Of a DNA stretch of 64,000 nt, positions 23,990 through 35,727 are shown one piece after another. The stretch covers positions 136,059-200,058 of the forward strand of contig MNCI01034697.1 of NCBI GenBank assembly GCA_015680685.1, in the 5' to 3' direction. Every line of letters starts with the position of its first letter. The stretch's first letter is position 1. This DNA comes from Gnetum montanum. Its lineage: Eukaryota > Streptophyta > Gnetopsida > Gnetales > Gnetaceae. Position numbers and translations under genes: made by a program. The notes beneath the pieces were generated by a model that searched no databases, was not told where the DNA came from, and saw nothing but the letters and a program-made list of their open reading frames with translations.

Positions 23990-25711
23990 GCATCATGGAT
24001 TTCCATGCTAGGGTAGTAGTGCCTAGTGTGGAGGAAGGGGGGGGAGTAGCACTCACTCTTGCTTCCCAACATTCATCTAGCACAAGTTTGACATCAAAGT
24101 GGATCCCACATGACCTAGAACCCCTCCAAGCAACTTTGCTAGCCTTGAAACCTCACTAAACCTAGTCAAAACTAGTTAAAAGTGATCAAAAATAAAGGAT
24201 TTGATGTGTTCCATGCTTGGGGAGGCTACTTCCATGCTAAGCCTCTCACCCTTAACGTGGATAGATGGGGGAAAGCCAAAAATGACCTAAATTGATGACC
24301 TAATGACTCTTTCTTAATGCATGGTGATGACTAGACCTTGTCAAAACCCTCTAGAGGTTTTGGAAGCCCCAAAATGGGTCAAATATGGCACAAAACTATC
24401 ATCCCCATCTATCCACATTGGGGCCACCATTCCTAGCATGGAAGAAAGGGGAAAGATTGCATGAGGCACCTAGAAGGCTTCAAACTATCAAATCTTGACA
24501 CCCAACGTTAACTATTGACACAGGCAACCCCAGAGGTTGACATGCACGGTTGATCAGCTATGATTTGGCCTAGATCTAAATTTTTTTACTAAGGGGGATC
24601 TCTTCCATACTAAGCCTTCCACCTTAGTGTGGAAAGAATGGGGGAAGTCTAAAAATGCCCTCACAACCCCCAAAACAACTAAATCTTGACCTTAGGCACT
24701 AATGGCCAACACCAACAACCTTGTGAGTACTCATGCATAGTTAGATTGACAAAAAGTGATCAAAAAAGCTTTTCCCCTCAATTTTCCATGCTAAGAATGG
24801 AAGCCTTAGTATTCAAAAAGGGGGAGCGGGAGACTAAAAATTCCATATGATCCTTTAAATAGTCATATTTCAACGTCAGATGGTAGTAGTCGACACTAGC
24901 AACCTTAGGGGCGTTCATGCATATCAAAAAATGACCAAAAATGATCAAAAATATTTTTCCCCAATTTTCCACACTATGCATGGAAGTCCCAACATGGAAA
25001 AATGGGGGAAAGCCCAAAAATTACCTAGAAGTCCTTGAAACAACCAAAATTTAACATCAAGTAGCAGCAGTTAACATCGACAACTTTAGAAGCCTATATG
25101 TATGTTTGAAAGTGATCACAGAGGACCAAAAAGCTTTCCCCCTAGTTTTCCATGCTAAGCATGGAAGCCCCAACATGGAAAAAGTAGAGGAAGTCCAAAA
25201 AATTCCTACCAACCCTTTGAACAACAAAATTTTTACATAAGATATTAGTAGTTGATGCCAGTAACCTTGTGAATGCGCATGCATGATTGAAAGTGGTCAT
25301 AAAGCACCAAAAATATTTTCCCATAATTTTTCATGATAAGCATGGAAGCCCCAATGTGGAAAAAGTTGGAAAAGTCCAAAAATCATTCATTAACCCTCTA
25401 GATAGTAAAATTTTGACACTAGGTATTGACCATCATTGCCAACAATCTTAGAAGCTTGCATGCATGTTCAAAAGTGAACAAAATTGATCAAAAAGCTTTT
25501 CCCCTAATTTTCCATGCTAACCATGGAAGCCCCAACATGGAAAATGGGGGAGAAGTCTAAAAGCCACTTGTCAAACTTCAAGAAAGCCAAAATTTGATAC
25601 CAGGCATTGACCATTGTTGCTAGCAACCTCAAGGACCTGCATGCATGACAGAAAATGATGCAAAAACATTAAAATCTATTTTGCCCATTTTTCCATGCTG
25701 CGCATACTATC
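23990..25711. repeat. ~181-bp tandem array inside element D (first part)
   Basis: Units share TTTCCATGCTAAGCATGGAA, then GCCCCAACATGG and AAATGGGGGAAAGTCC. The TTCCATGCT-type core recurs near 24604, 24786, 24967, 25148, 25329, 25511 and 25691, so the step is 180-182 bp. Earlier units, near 24000-24420, are more diverged. Each unit also has a less conserved half with CATGCATG and AAAAATGATCAAAAAG. The array is interrupted by element F at 25712. Confidence 0.88.
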
Positions 25712-26522
25712 TGATGGGTTATCATTTTGTTGGCCATGGTATCGTAGCCTAGACGCGATATCATGTACAAGATATTGTAGCCTATCTCCTCATCTATAAA
25801 TAAGAGGTAGACAGTTTTGGGAGGGAGAGTTAGACTTTTCTTTCAAGCATTTAGTTTTTAGTAGTTCTTTCTCTCAACCCTTTCCTCCTAGTGCATGCTT
25901 GTAGTGTGATGATTGTAATTGTACGGAATCCTTATTCGAGTGTGACGTACTTGGAAATGCACATGACCGGCAATAAAGATCAAGATTACCTCATCATTGT
26001 AGCATCCACTTAGTTGAATTATTTAATTGTTATTGTTATTTACTACTTTCTTACTTAATATCTCTTCACCCTAAACTCCTTTTAAACATGGAATGAGTAC
26101 AAATTAATCACGAGCATTTAAGTGTAACTACTTGGTAATCCAGTAGCATACTTAGGCCATGCACTTGGTAATCCCAATGGTAGCTATGCACGAGGTCCAA
26201 GATGTGTACGGATGATTAAGGAATCGATTCTCATTGCATTAGGCTAGTTTAGATTCTCTCACACCCTCTCTCTCCTAGTGTAGTTAATATTATTTAACAT
26301 CATACCAGGAGTAGCATTAGCATAGGAACACACCATACACCTTACTCTGGACTAAACCATACATGAAAAAGCTAATACTAGTCCAGGTGGAAAGACAGTG
26401 AACTGCAATCTATGAGTAACTATCTAGATACCACAACTAGGCCGTCTGTATAATTCAACCAGATTGTGTGTGAAATGCTTGTATTCGTATGGTTAAGTGT
26501 AGGGGTACCTTGCCACTCATCA
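25712..26522 (+). mobile_element. 5' LTR of element F (811 bp)
   Basis: The LTR starts TGATGGGTTATCATTTTG and ends TGCCACTCATCA. GATATC-type motifs (CGCGATATCATG, CAAGATATTG) lie just before the TATA box TATAAATA at 25795-25802. Confidence 0.92.
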
Positions 26523-26523
26523 T

Positions 26524-26541
26524 TGGCACCATTGCCAGGGA
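26524..26541 (+). promoter_or_regulatory. tRNA-Asp-type primer-binding site, element F
   Basis: TGGCACCATTGCCAGGGA follows the LTR after one spacer base. It equals the Athila-type tRNA-Asp complement (TGGCGCCGTTGCCGGGGA) except at three G positions now A, each within a CG dinucleotide of the reference. It would prime minus-strand DNA synthesis. Confidence 0.8.
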
Positions 26542-26663
26542 TGGTGCTAGTTATCTAGATTAGTTATATCATACAAGGTTGCTATATAGGAATTAATGAT
26601 ATATCTTTTAGAAAGAAATAATTACAAAAAGTCATAGAAAAATTCACACACAATCTCAAACCT

Positions 26664-28641
26664 ATGCCTCTCCTACAAGACTATGATAATACCATATATA
26701 GTGAAGAAATTCATTGGAGAACCAACGAATTATATGACAATGAAGATTGGAGTATGTAATCTAAGGTGGGGGTTTCTTATAAACATCAATGGAAGCAACA
26801 TCATCCCAACTCATGAAAGCATAACTTACAAGATGACAATGAACCCCTACTGGCCACTACAAGCCTAATGCAAATACAAGAGGTTGTTTGAATTTTTCAT
26901 AGGCATCATAAAGAGAGCTGCCTACCCAGGCTTGATTTAAACAACTTTCCAAATTTTTTAGGAGGCTATGACTTAGACCCGCAACAACATTTATAAGCCT
27001 TCTATGATGCTTGTACATGGAACAACATTGATAATGGTTGGCAAAAACTTAAGCTCTTTCCTATGACACTCGTTGGCCAAGAAAAAGTATGGTATAGATG
27101 ATTAAAACCAAATTCAATACGATGTTGGCCAACAATGGTAGAACTCTTTAACGAAAGATATTAAACCTACGCAAGAGTGTTGGCCTTGAGGAAACAAATC
27201 CAAGAATGGAAACAAGAAAAACATGAACCCTTGGACATGGCCTTAGAAAGATATTATGCACTGGTAAACAACTGTCCAGGTCATGAGTTCTTCGAGGAAA
27301 GGCTAATGTACCATATTATTCATGGGCTTCGTGATGCAACAAGAGAAACCCTAGGGATGTATGCCTAAGGTCAACTATATGAACTACGAACCCATCAATT
27401 CCACGATCTTATTAAGTTAGTGTTGAAAAACATCATGGCTAGATGGGAGAGTGTTGAAAAACATCAACGAGACCAAAATCTCAACTTAATAGAGGTCCAT
27501 AATCATCATAAGGAGAAATCAACCCATCTCAAGGAGGAAGAACCATATTTTCTAGTACAATAACCATTAGATGAAATTAAGGAAAATATCAATAAGATGT
27601 TAGAATGGAAGCTTAAAAAGTGTGGAGAATATATTAATATTATTGGAGATAGAGTTTTGACAACCCGAGAAGTAGGACAAAATATCAGTAGATAATCGGA
27701 AAGAAGGGATGAAGAAAATAAGAGCTCAACTTCCAATCATACATATGAATGCAACATTTGCCTATATGATCACCCCAAGGGCCAATTCCCAATCTTGTTG
27801 CATTTATATGAGCATTGGGGAAGTACGTTACACCCAGATTTTGTATAGAGATACTATATTTGATCACAGTGGCAACAATCCCAATCATGGGGGAAGCCAC
27901 CCCTAAACTAGAGACACCCTTCATATCATTCGAATCTAAATGCTTATCTAGTTCAACATCCTATTTCCCCAACTGGGTCAACATACTCTACCCTACTGCA
28001 TTATCATTCTTCTCAATACTATCAGCCCATGTCTTCAACACAACCACCACCTTGTGTACCTTACACTTCTCCTAAATTTCAACATTCTCATCCTTTTCCT
28101 CCTACTACATTGCCACCAACTGTTCCTAAAGTGTTTGCACCACAACAACAACCCACGAACATTACTTGTACTACTATTACCAATAGTAGTGGGAGACCTC
28201 ATCAACACCGAAAGCGCCCCTTCTTTAGACATGACCTTAGGAAGGGACAACACAATTCCAAGGCCACTGCATTCTCCAACTTAGCACAAGTCCAACACTA
28301 TGGTACATCCTTCCCTTCGAACCCAACGCCTCGTGTCACTTCATCAGGGCCACCATTTAACACTCCAACAATCATATGGTCCAAGGAATATAGCTATGGA
28401 GAGTAACATCCTGATCCTTGCATACCATCCTACGGTCTTAAGTATCGTAGTGGGTCAACTCGTTATCCGGGAACCACATTTTATAAATTGCCCTACTAGG
28501 CTTACTATAATCATGTGTGTGAACCCCAATGGGGTAAGTATGACCAAGTGTCCATGTTTTCAACATGCAAGGATCCTCATCTTTCATTTATTAATCCATG
28601 TCATGCTCAATTGTTTGGTCATGGGGGATATCCCTCATTTT
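26664..28641 (+). pseudogene. Gag, element F
   Basis: Start MPLLQDYDN at 26664 is shared with G (MSLSQDYDN). The core includes LNNFPNFLGGYDLDPQQHL, NIDNGWQKLKLF, TMVELFNERY and, in the clean stretch 27177-27368, KQIQEWKQEKHEPLDMALERYYALV in two consecutive parts. A zinc knuckle of type C-x2-C-x3-H-x4-C is seen at about 27747 (CNICLYDHPKGQ), but its last Cys has become Phe. A Pro/Gln-rich tail runs to 28641. Stops and shifts are scattered. The encoded protein would build the capsid. Start and knuckle fit Athila-type Gag. Confidence 0.8.
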
Positions 28642-30035
28642 AATAATAAGCAGGATTAATAAATATTTTTCATTTTCTTTAATTTTATAATTTTTGTTTT
28701 CTAGTTTTTCATCTTTTAATTTCTTGTTTTATCTTTTTGTCTTTTTGTCTTTTTATCATTTTCCAAGTAATATCATCTACAAATAAAACACTCATGTGGC
28801 TCGTTGGTTGAGGTGTGTTCTAGGTTATTGAGTCTCGAGCGATCAATTATTTGGACAATGAGCCCATTACACCCACTCATCCATTCTACAAATAAGAGGT
28901 TCTGTTCAAGGGTACAGTGATGTTCTTGACATTCTAAAAACTTAAAATTAATTTTGTGTTCATTGTACCCAGAATGAAGAAGGATAGATCAAGAAGGAAT
29001 GATTAGGGTGTGACATCAAGGGGACTTGTGGATTCTCTTTGGTAATGTCTGTGAGAGCTATCATACAACGTGGTGTACTAAGATCCTTGTAGATCTAACA
29101 AAAAATGGGAGTAAGAGAAATCAAAAGACACTCAAAGATCCAATGGTGTTCTAGGGGATCCCACTAGAAAGACATGCACCCATGCTTGAAGGTTGGCAGC
29201 TTCTCTAGATTCATTCATTCAAAAAAAAAAAAAAAACAAGAGAAGAGAAAAGAAAATGAAAAGAAAAGTGCCACAAAGCAAAAATCACTCCTCCCTTGAA
29301 TAAAATGTCAAGTGATCGTACGCCTTGTTGTTATGGTACTCTCATAGTCGCTCATCATGGGATGAAACAATGCGGTGTCACTGATTAGAGGATGGAGTTG
29401 GTCCTGATCTTGTAATGATGGAATCATGATACATTAATCATGCTTTACACGTAGGATTCGCTATGCCCTGGGTTAGTTACCTCATGTCCTAATCTCTACA
29501 ATCCCTTCTATAGTCCATCTCATCTCTCTATCCATGTAATTATCACTCATGTCTCATATAGTTTAGAATTCTTACCTCATTCTGGTGATATTTACATGTG
29601 TGTGTTTTGTAAAACCAGTGATTACATTTAACCCTTCTAGTGCCCATAGACACTTTTAAGTGTGGTTACACAAGGGCATTATAGGTTGAAACCTGCTTTG
29701 GGGAGGACCCAATTGTGAAATATTTTGTAATTTTCATTGATAACATAGCTCACACACACCATCTATTACCCTCAGCATATTTTCCATGATATTCTTTTCC
29801 CTTTTACTGTCCCTCCGAATTCCACCATTCCTATGAACCATCACATGACCTTTTTCTCTCACTTATCACTCAAGGCCTTATTGATCAATTTCACCCACAC
29901 ATACTTATTTGTGGCTTCAAAACTAGCTAAATTACCCTGGAACCCTTTAAAAATTTTCCGCATGTTCTTAGTTTCCATCATTCATTTCAAAAAAAAATCT
30001 TTAAAAATTCAGTATATTGTGTGTGCCTTAATTAT
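28642..30035 (+). other. Noncoding block after gag, element F
   Basis: No supported frame. It is homologous to E's region after integrase (shared 20-mer at 29692-29711 and other blocks). This indicates that pol was lost between gag and this block. It contains an A16-type homopolymer near 29221. Confidence 0.6.
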
Positions 30036-30093
30036 CGATAGGCCGCGATGTCACGTACAACACGATATCGCATCACATAAAACCTATATATAT
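30036..30093 (+). promoter_or_regulatory. Possible internal promoter upstream of the second frame, element F
   Basis: GCGATGTCACGTACAACACG and CGATATCGCATC are followed by CCTATATATATG (TATA-like, 30084-30093). The arrangement of GATATC motifs just before a TATA box copies that of the Athila-like LTRs in this window (25712, 7939, 57369). About 470 bp downstream the second frame begins. A promoter role is inferred only. Confidence 0.5.
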
Positions 30094-30562
30094 GTGACCC
30101 CCCACACCACTTACCATCATTTTCAACTATTCAATTGGGGGAGTTTTTCATATTTTTCTCTATGACTTGTGATTGCACGACCTTTGCTTTCACACCTATA
30201 TCTCCCTCACTAGTCTGATTTTCATTCCGTCTAAACCTACTTGAACCTAGAGTGTTTAGCTTAGTCATGGGGGAGGGACACACGTTGAATAGCATATAAC
30301 CTTTTTGGAATTTTTCATTGCCCGAAGGACATTATCAAGGGTAATTAGTTATAACATTAAGAATGATTGTGCCGAAAATAATTTCATCCCTTTAGGTATA
30401 CTGGGAAACTAAATTTGGAAACCACATAGGTAAAAAGGACTCACTATTATAATCTTTCGGGAAACATCACACAAAGATAAAATAAACTAATTAAGGTAAG
30501 AAGTAAGGTATAACCTAACTTTGGAAAAAACCTTACTAATGATTGGCCCCGTGTGATTGTAG

Positions 30563-33335
30563 ATGGCCTCGAAACATGGACAACAGGAAGGTACTGCTCA
30601 AGGTGGGAGCAAACAACCTAGGAGAGGTGAAGGACAAGTCCCTACTAGAAAACATGCAGAGCAGGAGGAACAGTCATTTAGCATTCACCAAGAAGACCCT
30701 ACTACTGTACAATCAAGGTAGGTAGAAGGAGGAGTTGTGACAATGCCTAAATAGGGACAAGATCTCACGTTGCCCTAGGATTGTGTTTAGGCTGTCCACG
30801 AAAGGTCCACATTCACTTCTGTGATTTTGGAATTAAATTTTGAATCTTTCATAGAGTTTTCTCTAGAGGCCATTAGGGATCACCTCAAAGGATCCCCATT
30901 ATGGTCTATCCTCTCTGAAAGCAGTGCTTGGTACTTAGGGGAAATGTACCAATTTTGGCACAACAGAGAACAAGGCACCACAGTTAACATTTGTGGTGTG
31001 ATAGTTGATTTCTTTGTACAAGCCATTTTGGAAGTATTAAACCTTCCAAATATAAGGCCAAAGGTTGTTTAGTTGTCTACCTATTCAGACCCTGATGCAC
31101 GACGAGTTTGGTTGGAAAGGGCATATGGCAAGGATAAGACATTTGGAGAGTTGATGACGGAAGAGAGGATCTATTTCAAAATTGGAACTTATCACCTCTT
31201 CTCCACGAAGGGCTTAAAGAGAATTTTAACATATGCAGCAAGAGGATGTGTAGTTTTGATTAGAAAGGTTGATGCTAACCTAGCCCATCTATATTTTATA
31301 GAGATCCAAAGGCAGTTCGAAGAACGAAGACAAGGAAACTTGCATTACCCTTCCCTTGTCTTATCAGAAAGCTATGCAGATGTGCTGGCATCAAAGGATA
31401 TATTAATGATGTCCTCTAAAAAGCCAAAAATGTTTCATATGCTAAACTGCTAAAGCCACCAGCCATAAGGAAAATCACTGGTGAGATGCTGGGATCAGAA
31501 CAAGAAAAAGAACAGACGACTCAACCAACTACAACTCAACTTGCAGGACCCAGCCAACTTCCAAGTATGGGACCCAGCCAACAACCAGAAGAAGGGCCTA
31601 GCAGGGACTAGGATCAAGCATCGTCACCTTAGGATTATAGACCATTGATGAGCCATCTTAGGGCCATCATAAAGATGGTTAGTTGGGGAAGCCGTGATGA
31701 TGCAAATATTTTCTGTGTCATCAATGATGCCATATAGCCCATAGTCTCTTTGGATCGTGCAAGGGGTGAAGTGTCCATTCATACAGGAGGATGGGAACGC
31801 ATTTGGTCACAATAGATCTCAGGGAATGCTACATCTTTCCAAGTACAATAAGAAACTAGTGAAGGGGCCACAGTGGTGGTCATGTAGCACCATGATGCAA
31901 CAAGAGCTGAAGAAGTCGTCATAGACCACATTAAAGAATTGTTCAATGTACTTGTTATGCCATTGGAAAATCTCATAGGAGCATGTGATGCTCAAACCTT
32001 GGCCACAACCTCAATGACTCCTGTAGAACATGAGGATGTACTTGATCAATTGCTACGAATAGGACAAGTAATGACATCCCTATTTGACATTCCTCAAGAT
32101 GTGATATGGCAATTCAATTAGACCTCATTTCCACCAAAGGAAAGTTGGTTTTGATAGAGATGAGGGATGAGCATGCTAAAGCAGAGGTGCAAAAATTGCA
32201 AGAAAGGTTCATGGCCCTACAAGTAGCACAGCGGGACCCTTTGCAATTGGTTCCTGTGGACCAACTAGATGCTTTCAAAACTAAGAAGCTGACCAAAATA
32301 ATAATGGAGAATAAGAAGGTGGCAAAAGAGAAAGAGAAGGCTACTTGGGATGCCTTTGTAGCACAAGTGCAAACTTATGCACATACCAAGGCACTCAAGG
32401 CCTTACAAGAGGAAAACAAGAAGCTTGTTGCCAACAACCTTTAGTTGATCTTTGTGGAAATACAAAAGAATGTTCTCGAATAACATCTTCATCAGTTACA
32501 AGAACAATTCATCTGGGTCAACCAAGACATGATCCATTTAGTTAGGAAAAATCAAACCCTTTGAATGAAGGAGGTATGTGCCATCCACCAAAATACGGCT
32601 ATTGAAATAAGCGCATGGAAAAATGAGGCTAAACAGCATGAAAAGCTAAAGGAGCACTTCCGGGACTAGGTGGGAATGTATAAGTAGATCATTGAGAAAG
32701 AGATCTGTATGGCCAAGGACCACATCAATGTTATCAGTGCTCAAAACATTGACTAGTGAGCCATATTGAACACATATGCATTTACCCACCAAGCGAAAGT
32801 TAAAATCTAGGACCTATAGATCCAAGACCTTACAGAATACATGGAGTTGGCAAACTTGTGGTATTCCAACCTTGCCATGTTAACAATAGGATGCCCAAGA
32901 ACAGAGCTTGAGCAACAAGTAGCCACCACCTACAGCAAATATGAAATAGAATTTGCAGAATGCAAGAAGATATTGCAAAAATTGGAGATTGCAAGTTCTA
33001 AACTTGAGATGGTTAAATAAAGCTACCAGGGACAAAAGGGTGTCGCAACAGATTTGGCTCGATAGCTTGTAGATTTCCAAGAATATAGAGACAAAGCTAG
33101 AGCTTACGAGGAGGCATGGTGGGTGTTTACAACTTGGTATGTCAAAGAAAAAAAACTTTTTCTACAACTACCCTACCCATGGGAGGTGTTGACTCCATCA
33201 AACATTGGAACATTAGCATGGATGGCACAGGAGCCCTAGACCGAAGGGCGGGAACTCCAGGACATACTTCAACACCAACAAGTCCCAAGACCTGGAGCAC
33301 AAGATAAGGGAAAGGCACCCATGGAGGAGCCATCG
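30563..33335 (+). pseudogene. Second long reading frame of element F (about 920 codons, coiled coil)
   Basis: ATG at 30563 follows an acceptor-like ATTGTAG; a donor GTAAGAAG at 30496 would make a 67-bp leader intron. One frame runs 30563-31453 through a few stops. It shifts near 31430 and 32100 and ends near 33335. The first ~80 residues are basic and Gln-rich. A globular part contains VNICGVIVDFFVQAILEVL, resembling the pattern of the plant transposon-associated domain Pfam calls Transposase_32 (weak call). The last ~400 residues are rich in Lys, Glu, Leu and Gln, with coiled-coil character (ALKALQEENKKLV). No membrane segment or envelope feature is seen. The function is unknown. Confidence 0.65.
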
Positions 33336-33533
33336 CCACCAAGAACTACATGAGTTCCATCAATTTTGTAGCTATAGAATTTTTCTATGCATTATTTGTG
33401 TTGTGTCTCAATTTTTTTCTGATTCCACACTGCGTCATGAATCCATTTTCACCATTCAATAATCCCATACCTATCCACTGTGTAATCAATGGAGCTTGTT
33501 CTCACTATAACTCGAGGATGAGTTTTCATTCAG

Positions 33534-33544
33534 TTGTGGGGGTA
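33534..33544 (+). promoter_or_regulatory. Polypurine tract of element F
   Basis: TTGTGGGGGTA immediately precedes the 3' LTR and is identical to the tract of E. Confidence 0.8.
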
Positions 33545-34373
33545 TGATGAGTTATCATTTTGTTGGCTGCGATATCATAGCCTAGACGTAATATTGTGTA
33601 TGCAATATCACAGCCTACGCGATATAACAGCTTATCTCCTCATCTATGAATAAGAGGTAGACAGTTTTGGTAGGGAGAGTTAGACTTTTCTTTCAAGAAT
33701 TTAGTTTTTAGTAGTTTTTTCTCTCAACCCTTTCCTCCTAGTGCATGCCCGCAGTGTGATGATTGTAATTGTATGAAATCCTTATTCGATTTTGATGTAC
33801 TTAGACATGCACATGACCAACAATAAAGATCAAGATTACCTCATCATTGTTGCATCCATTTAGCTTAATTATTTAATTATTATTGTTATTTACTTCTTTC
33901 TTACTTAATATCACTTCACCCTAAACTCCTTTTAAATGTGTAATGAGTATGACTTAATCATGAGCATTTAAGTGTGACTACTTGGTAATCCAGTAGCATA
34001 CTTAGGTCATGTGCTTGGTAATCCCAATGGTAGTTGTGCATAAGGTCTAAGATGTGTACAGATGATTAAGGAACGGATGCTAATTGCACTTAGGCTAGTT
34101 TAGATTCTCTCACACCCTCTCTCTCCTAGTGTAGTTAATATTATTTACCATCATACTAGGAGTAGAGTTAGCATAGGAACACACCATACACCTCACTCTA
34201 GACTAAATCATACGTGACAAAGCTAATACTAGTCCAGGTGGGAAGATAGTGAACTGCGATCTACAAGTAACTATCTAGATACCATAACTAGCCCATTTGC
34301 GGAGTTTGACTGGATCGTGCGTGAAATGCTCATATTCGTATGGTTGAGTGTAGGGGTACCTTGCCACTCATCA
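33545..34373 (+). mobile_element. 3' LTR of element F (829 bp)
   Basis: The LTR starts TGATGAGTTATCATTTTG and ends CACTCATCA, followed by CTATC. The TATA box of the 5' LTR is altered here to CTATGAATAAG near 33645, and the GATAT region differs by a short insertion. Confidence 0.92.
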
Positions 34374-34378
34374 CTATC

Positions 34379-35727
34379 CCTAGCATAGAAAGAGGGTGGA
34401 AGTCCAAAAAAACACTTATACATACTCAAAATTATCAAAACTTGATACCAAACCCTAGTCCTCAACCTTGGTAGCCCCAAAAGCTGACATGCATAGTCAC
34501 TTGAAGTTAAAATTGACCTAGATATGAGTTGCATAGTTGTTCCAAAATGGGGATTCTTTTTTCCATGCTAAGGATGGTATCCCCAAGGTGGAAACCCAAG
34601 GGAAAAGTTTCTTGAGGCTTCTAAACACCTTATTATGACATCAAATTATCTTTCATGCACTCTAGAACCCTAGTAGTAGCCATTGGAGCCCTTAAACTTT
34701 ATAAAATTGATCTCAGATGGCCAAAAAACTTGTCCCCCTTATTTTCCATGTTGAGCTCTTCATCCCCATCATGGAAAAAGTTGGGAAAGCCAAAACACTA
34801 CCTAGTGATGCTCAAAACTACTAAATTTTAACATGGATCCATAGCCCTTGACCTTGGCAACCCCAGGAGGTAACATGCATGATTGATTATGATCCAAATT
34901 GGCCTAAATCTAAGACACTTACTTCTTCCATGTTGGAGTAACTTTCCTAGCATGGAAATAAGGGAAGGGGGTAAGCTACTTTTCCACTTTTGGAAGCAAG
35001 ATGGCACTCTTGGAAGCCAAAGAGCTATGCCTAAGAATCCTAGGACCTCATAACCTCAAGATTTTGCTTGTTTGACCTAATTTCAACCTCCAAAACCTAT
35101 TTCCCCCATTGTTCCATGATGGAGTAACTCCCTTAGCATGGAAATAGGGGGTGGGGAAAGAGGAATGGGGAAGACCTTAAGTACTCTTAAAAAGCTTTCA
35201 AACATGACCAAAATTAGGCAGAAACTTGCAAAATTGAAGTTTGTAGTCCTAGGGGCCTAGAAACTTGGTAAAAGTGTCCACAAATCACTTTGGATTCATA
35301 AAATAAGTGTCCCCCTATTTTTCCATGCTGAGGGTATTGTGCCCAGTGTGGAAAAATGGGGGAAAGGCATTTTGACATTTATTGACTCTCAAAATAACCT
35401 CAAATTACCTCAAAATGAAGTGAGGAGATGCATAAGTTCCACATATGGACTTCAGGTACCTGTTTGATCATATTTGACCTATCTTTGCTTTGATTTTGGT
35501 TCTCCATGCTAAACCTTCTCTTTTCCATGCTGGCTAGCATGGAAACAAGGTGAGAAGGCTTCAAAACCTACCTTTTGCCTTTACAGACCTCTAGAGAGCC
35601 CAATTTTGAGGGATATGACCCTGCACTATCTTGGGAAGGCCATGGAGCCTTAATTTTGGACCCCTAATCATTAAAAAACCTATTTTCTAGTCTTTATACT
35701 AAGGGTCCTTTTTTTCAATGTTGAGCC
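34379..35727. repeat. ~181-bp tandem array inside element D (second part)
   Basis: The array continues after the F insertion. Core motifs TTCCATG(C/T)T lie near 34560, 34746, 34926, 35110, 35321 and 35500, still about 180-210 bp apart, with GGGGGAAAG-type boxes after each core. The last core (TTCAATGTTGAGCC) is split by the insertion of element C at 35728. Confidence 0.82.

Larger units (their letters stand above)
25712..34373 (+). mobile_element. Element F: Athila-like element with gag and a second frame but no pol
   Basis: Complete element of 8662 bp with LTRs 25712-26522 and 33545-34373, flanked by the perfect target duplication CTATC (25707-25711 and 34374-34378). It contains a tRNA-Asp-type primer site, a gag related to E and G, a noncoding block homologous to E's post-pol region, and a long second reading frame. 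Protease, RT, RNase H and integrase are absent, so it is non-autonomous. It sits inside the ~181-bp array of D. Confidence 0.92.

Noticed and set aside
27685-28284. Several overlapping frames in the Gag tail of F
   Set aside because: Low-complexity Pro/Thr/Leu sequence. Only the frame continuous with Gag is kept.
23990-35727. Centromeric satellite array as an independent locus
   Set aside because: The units lie inside element D between its antisense gene and RT, and C and F insertions split them. Genomic satellite status cannot be claimed from here.
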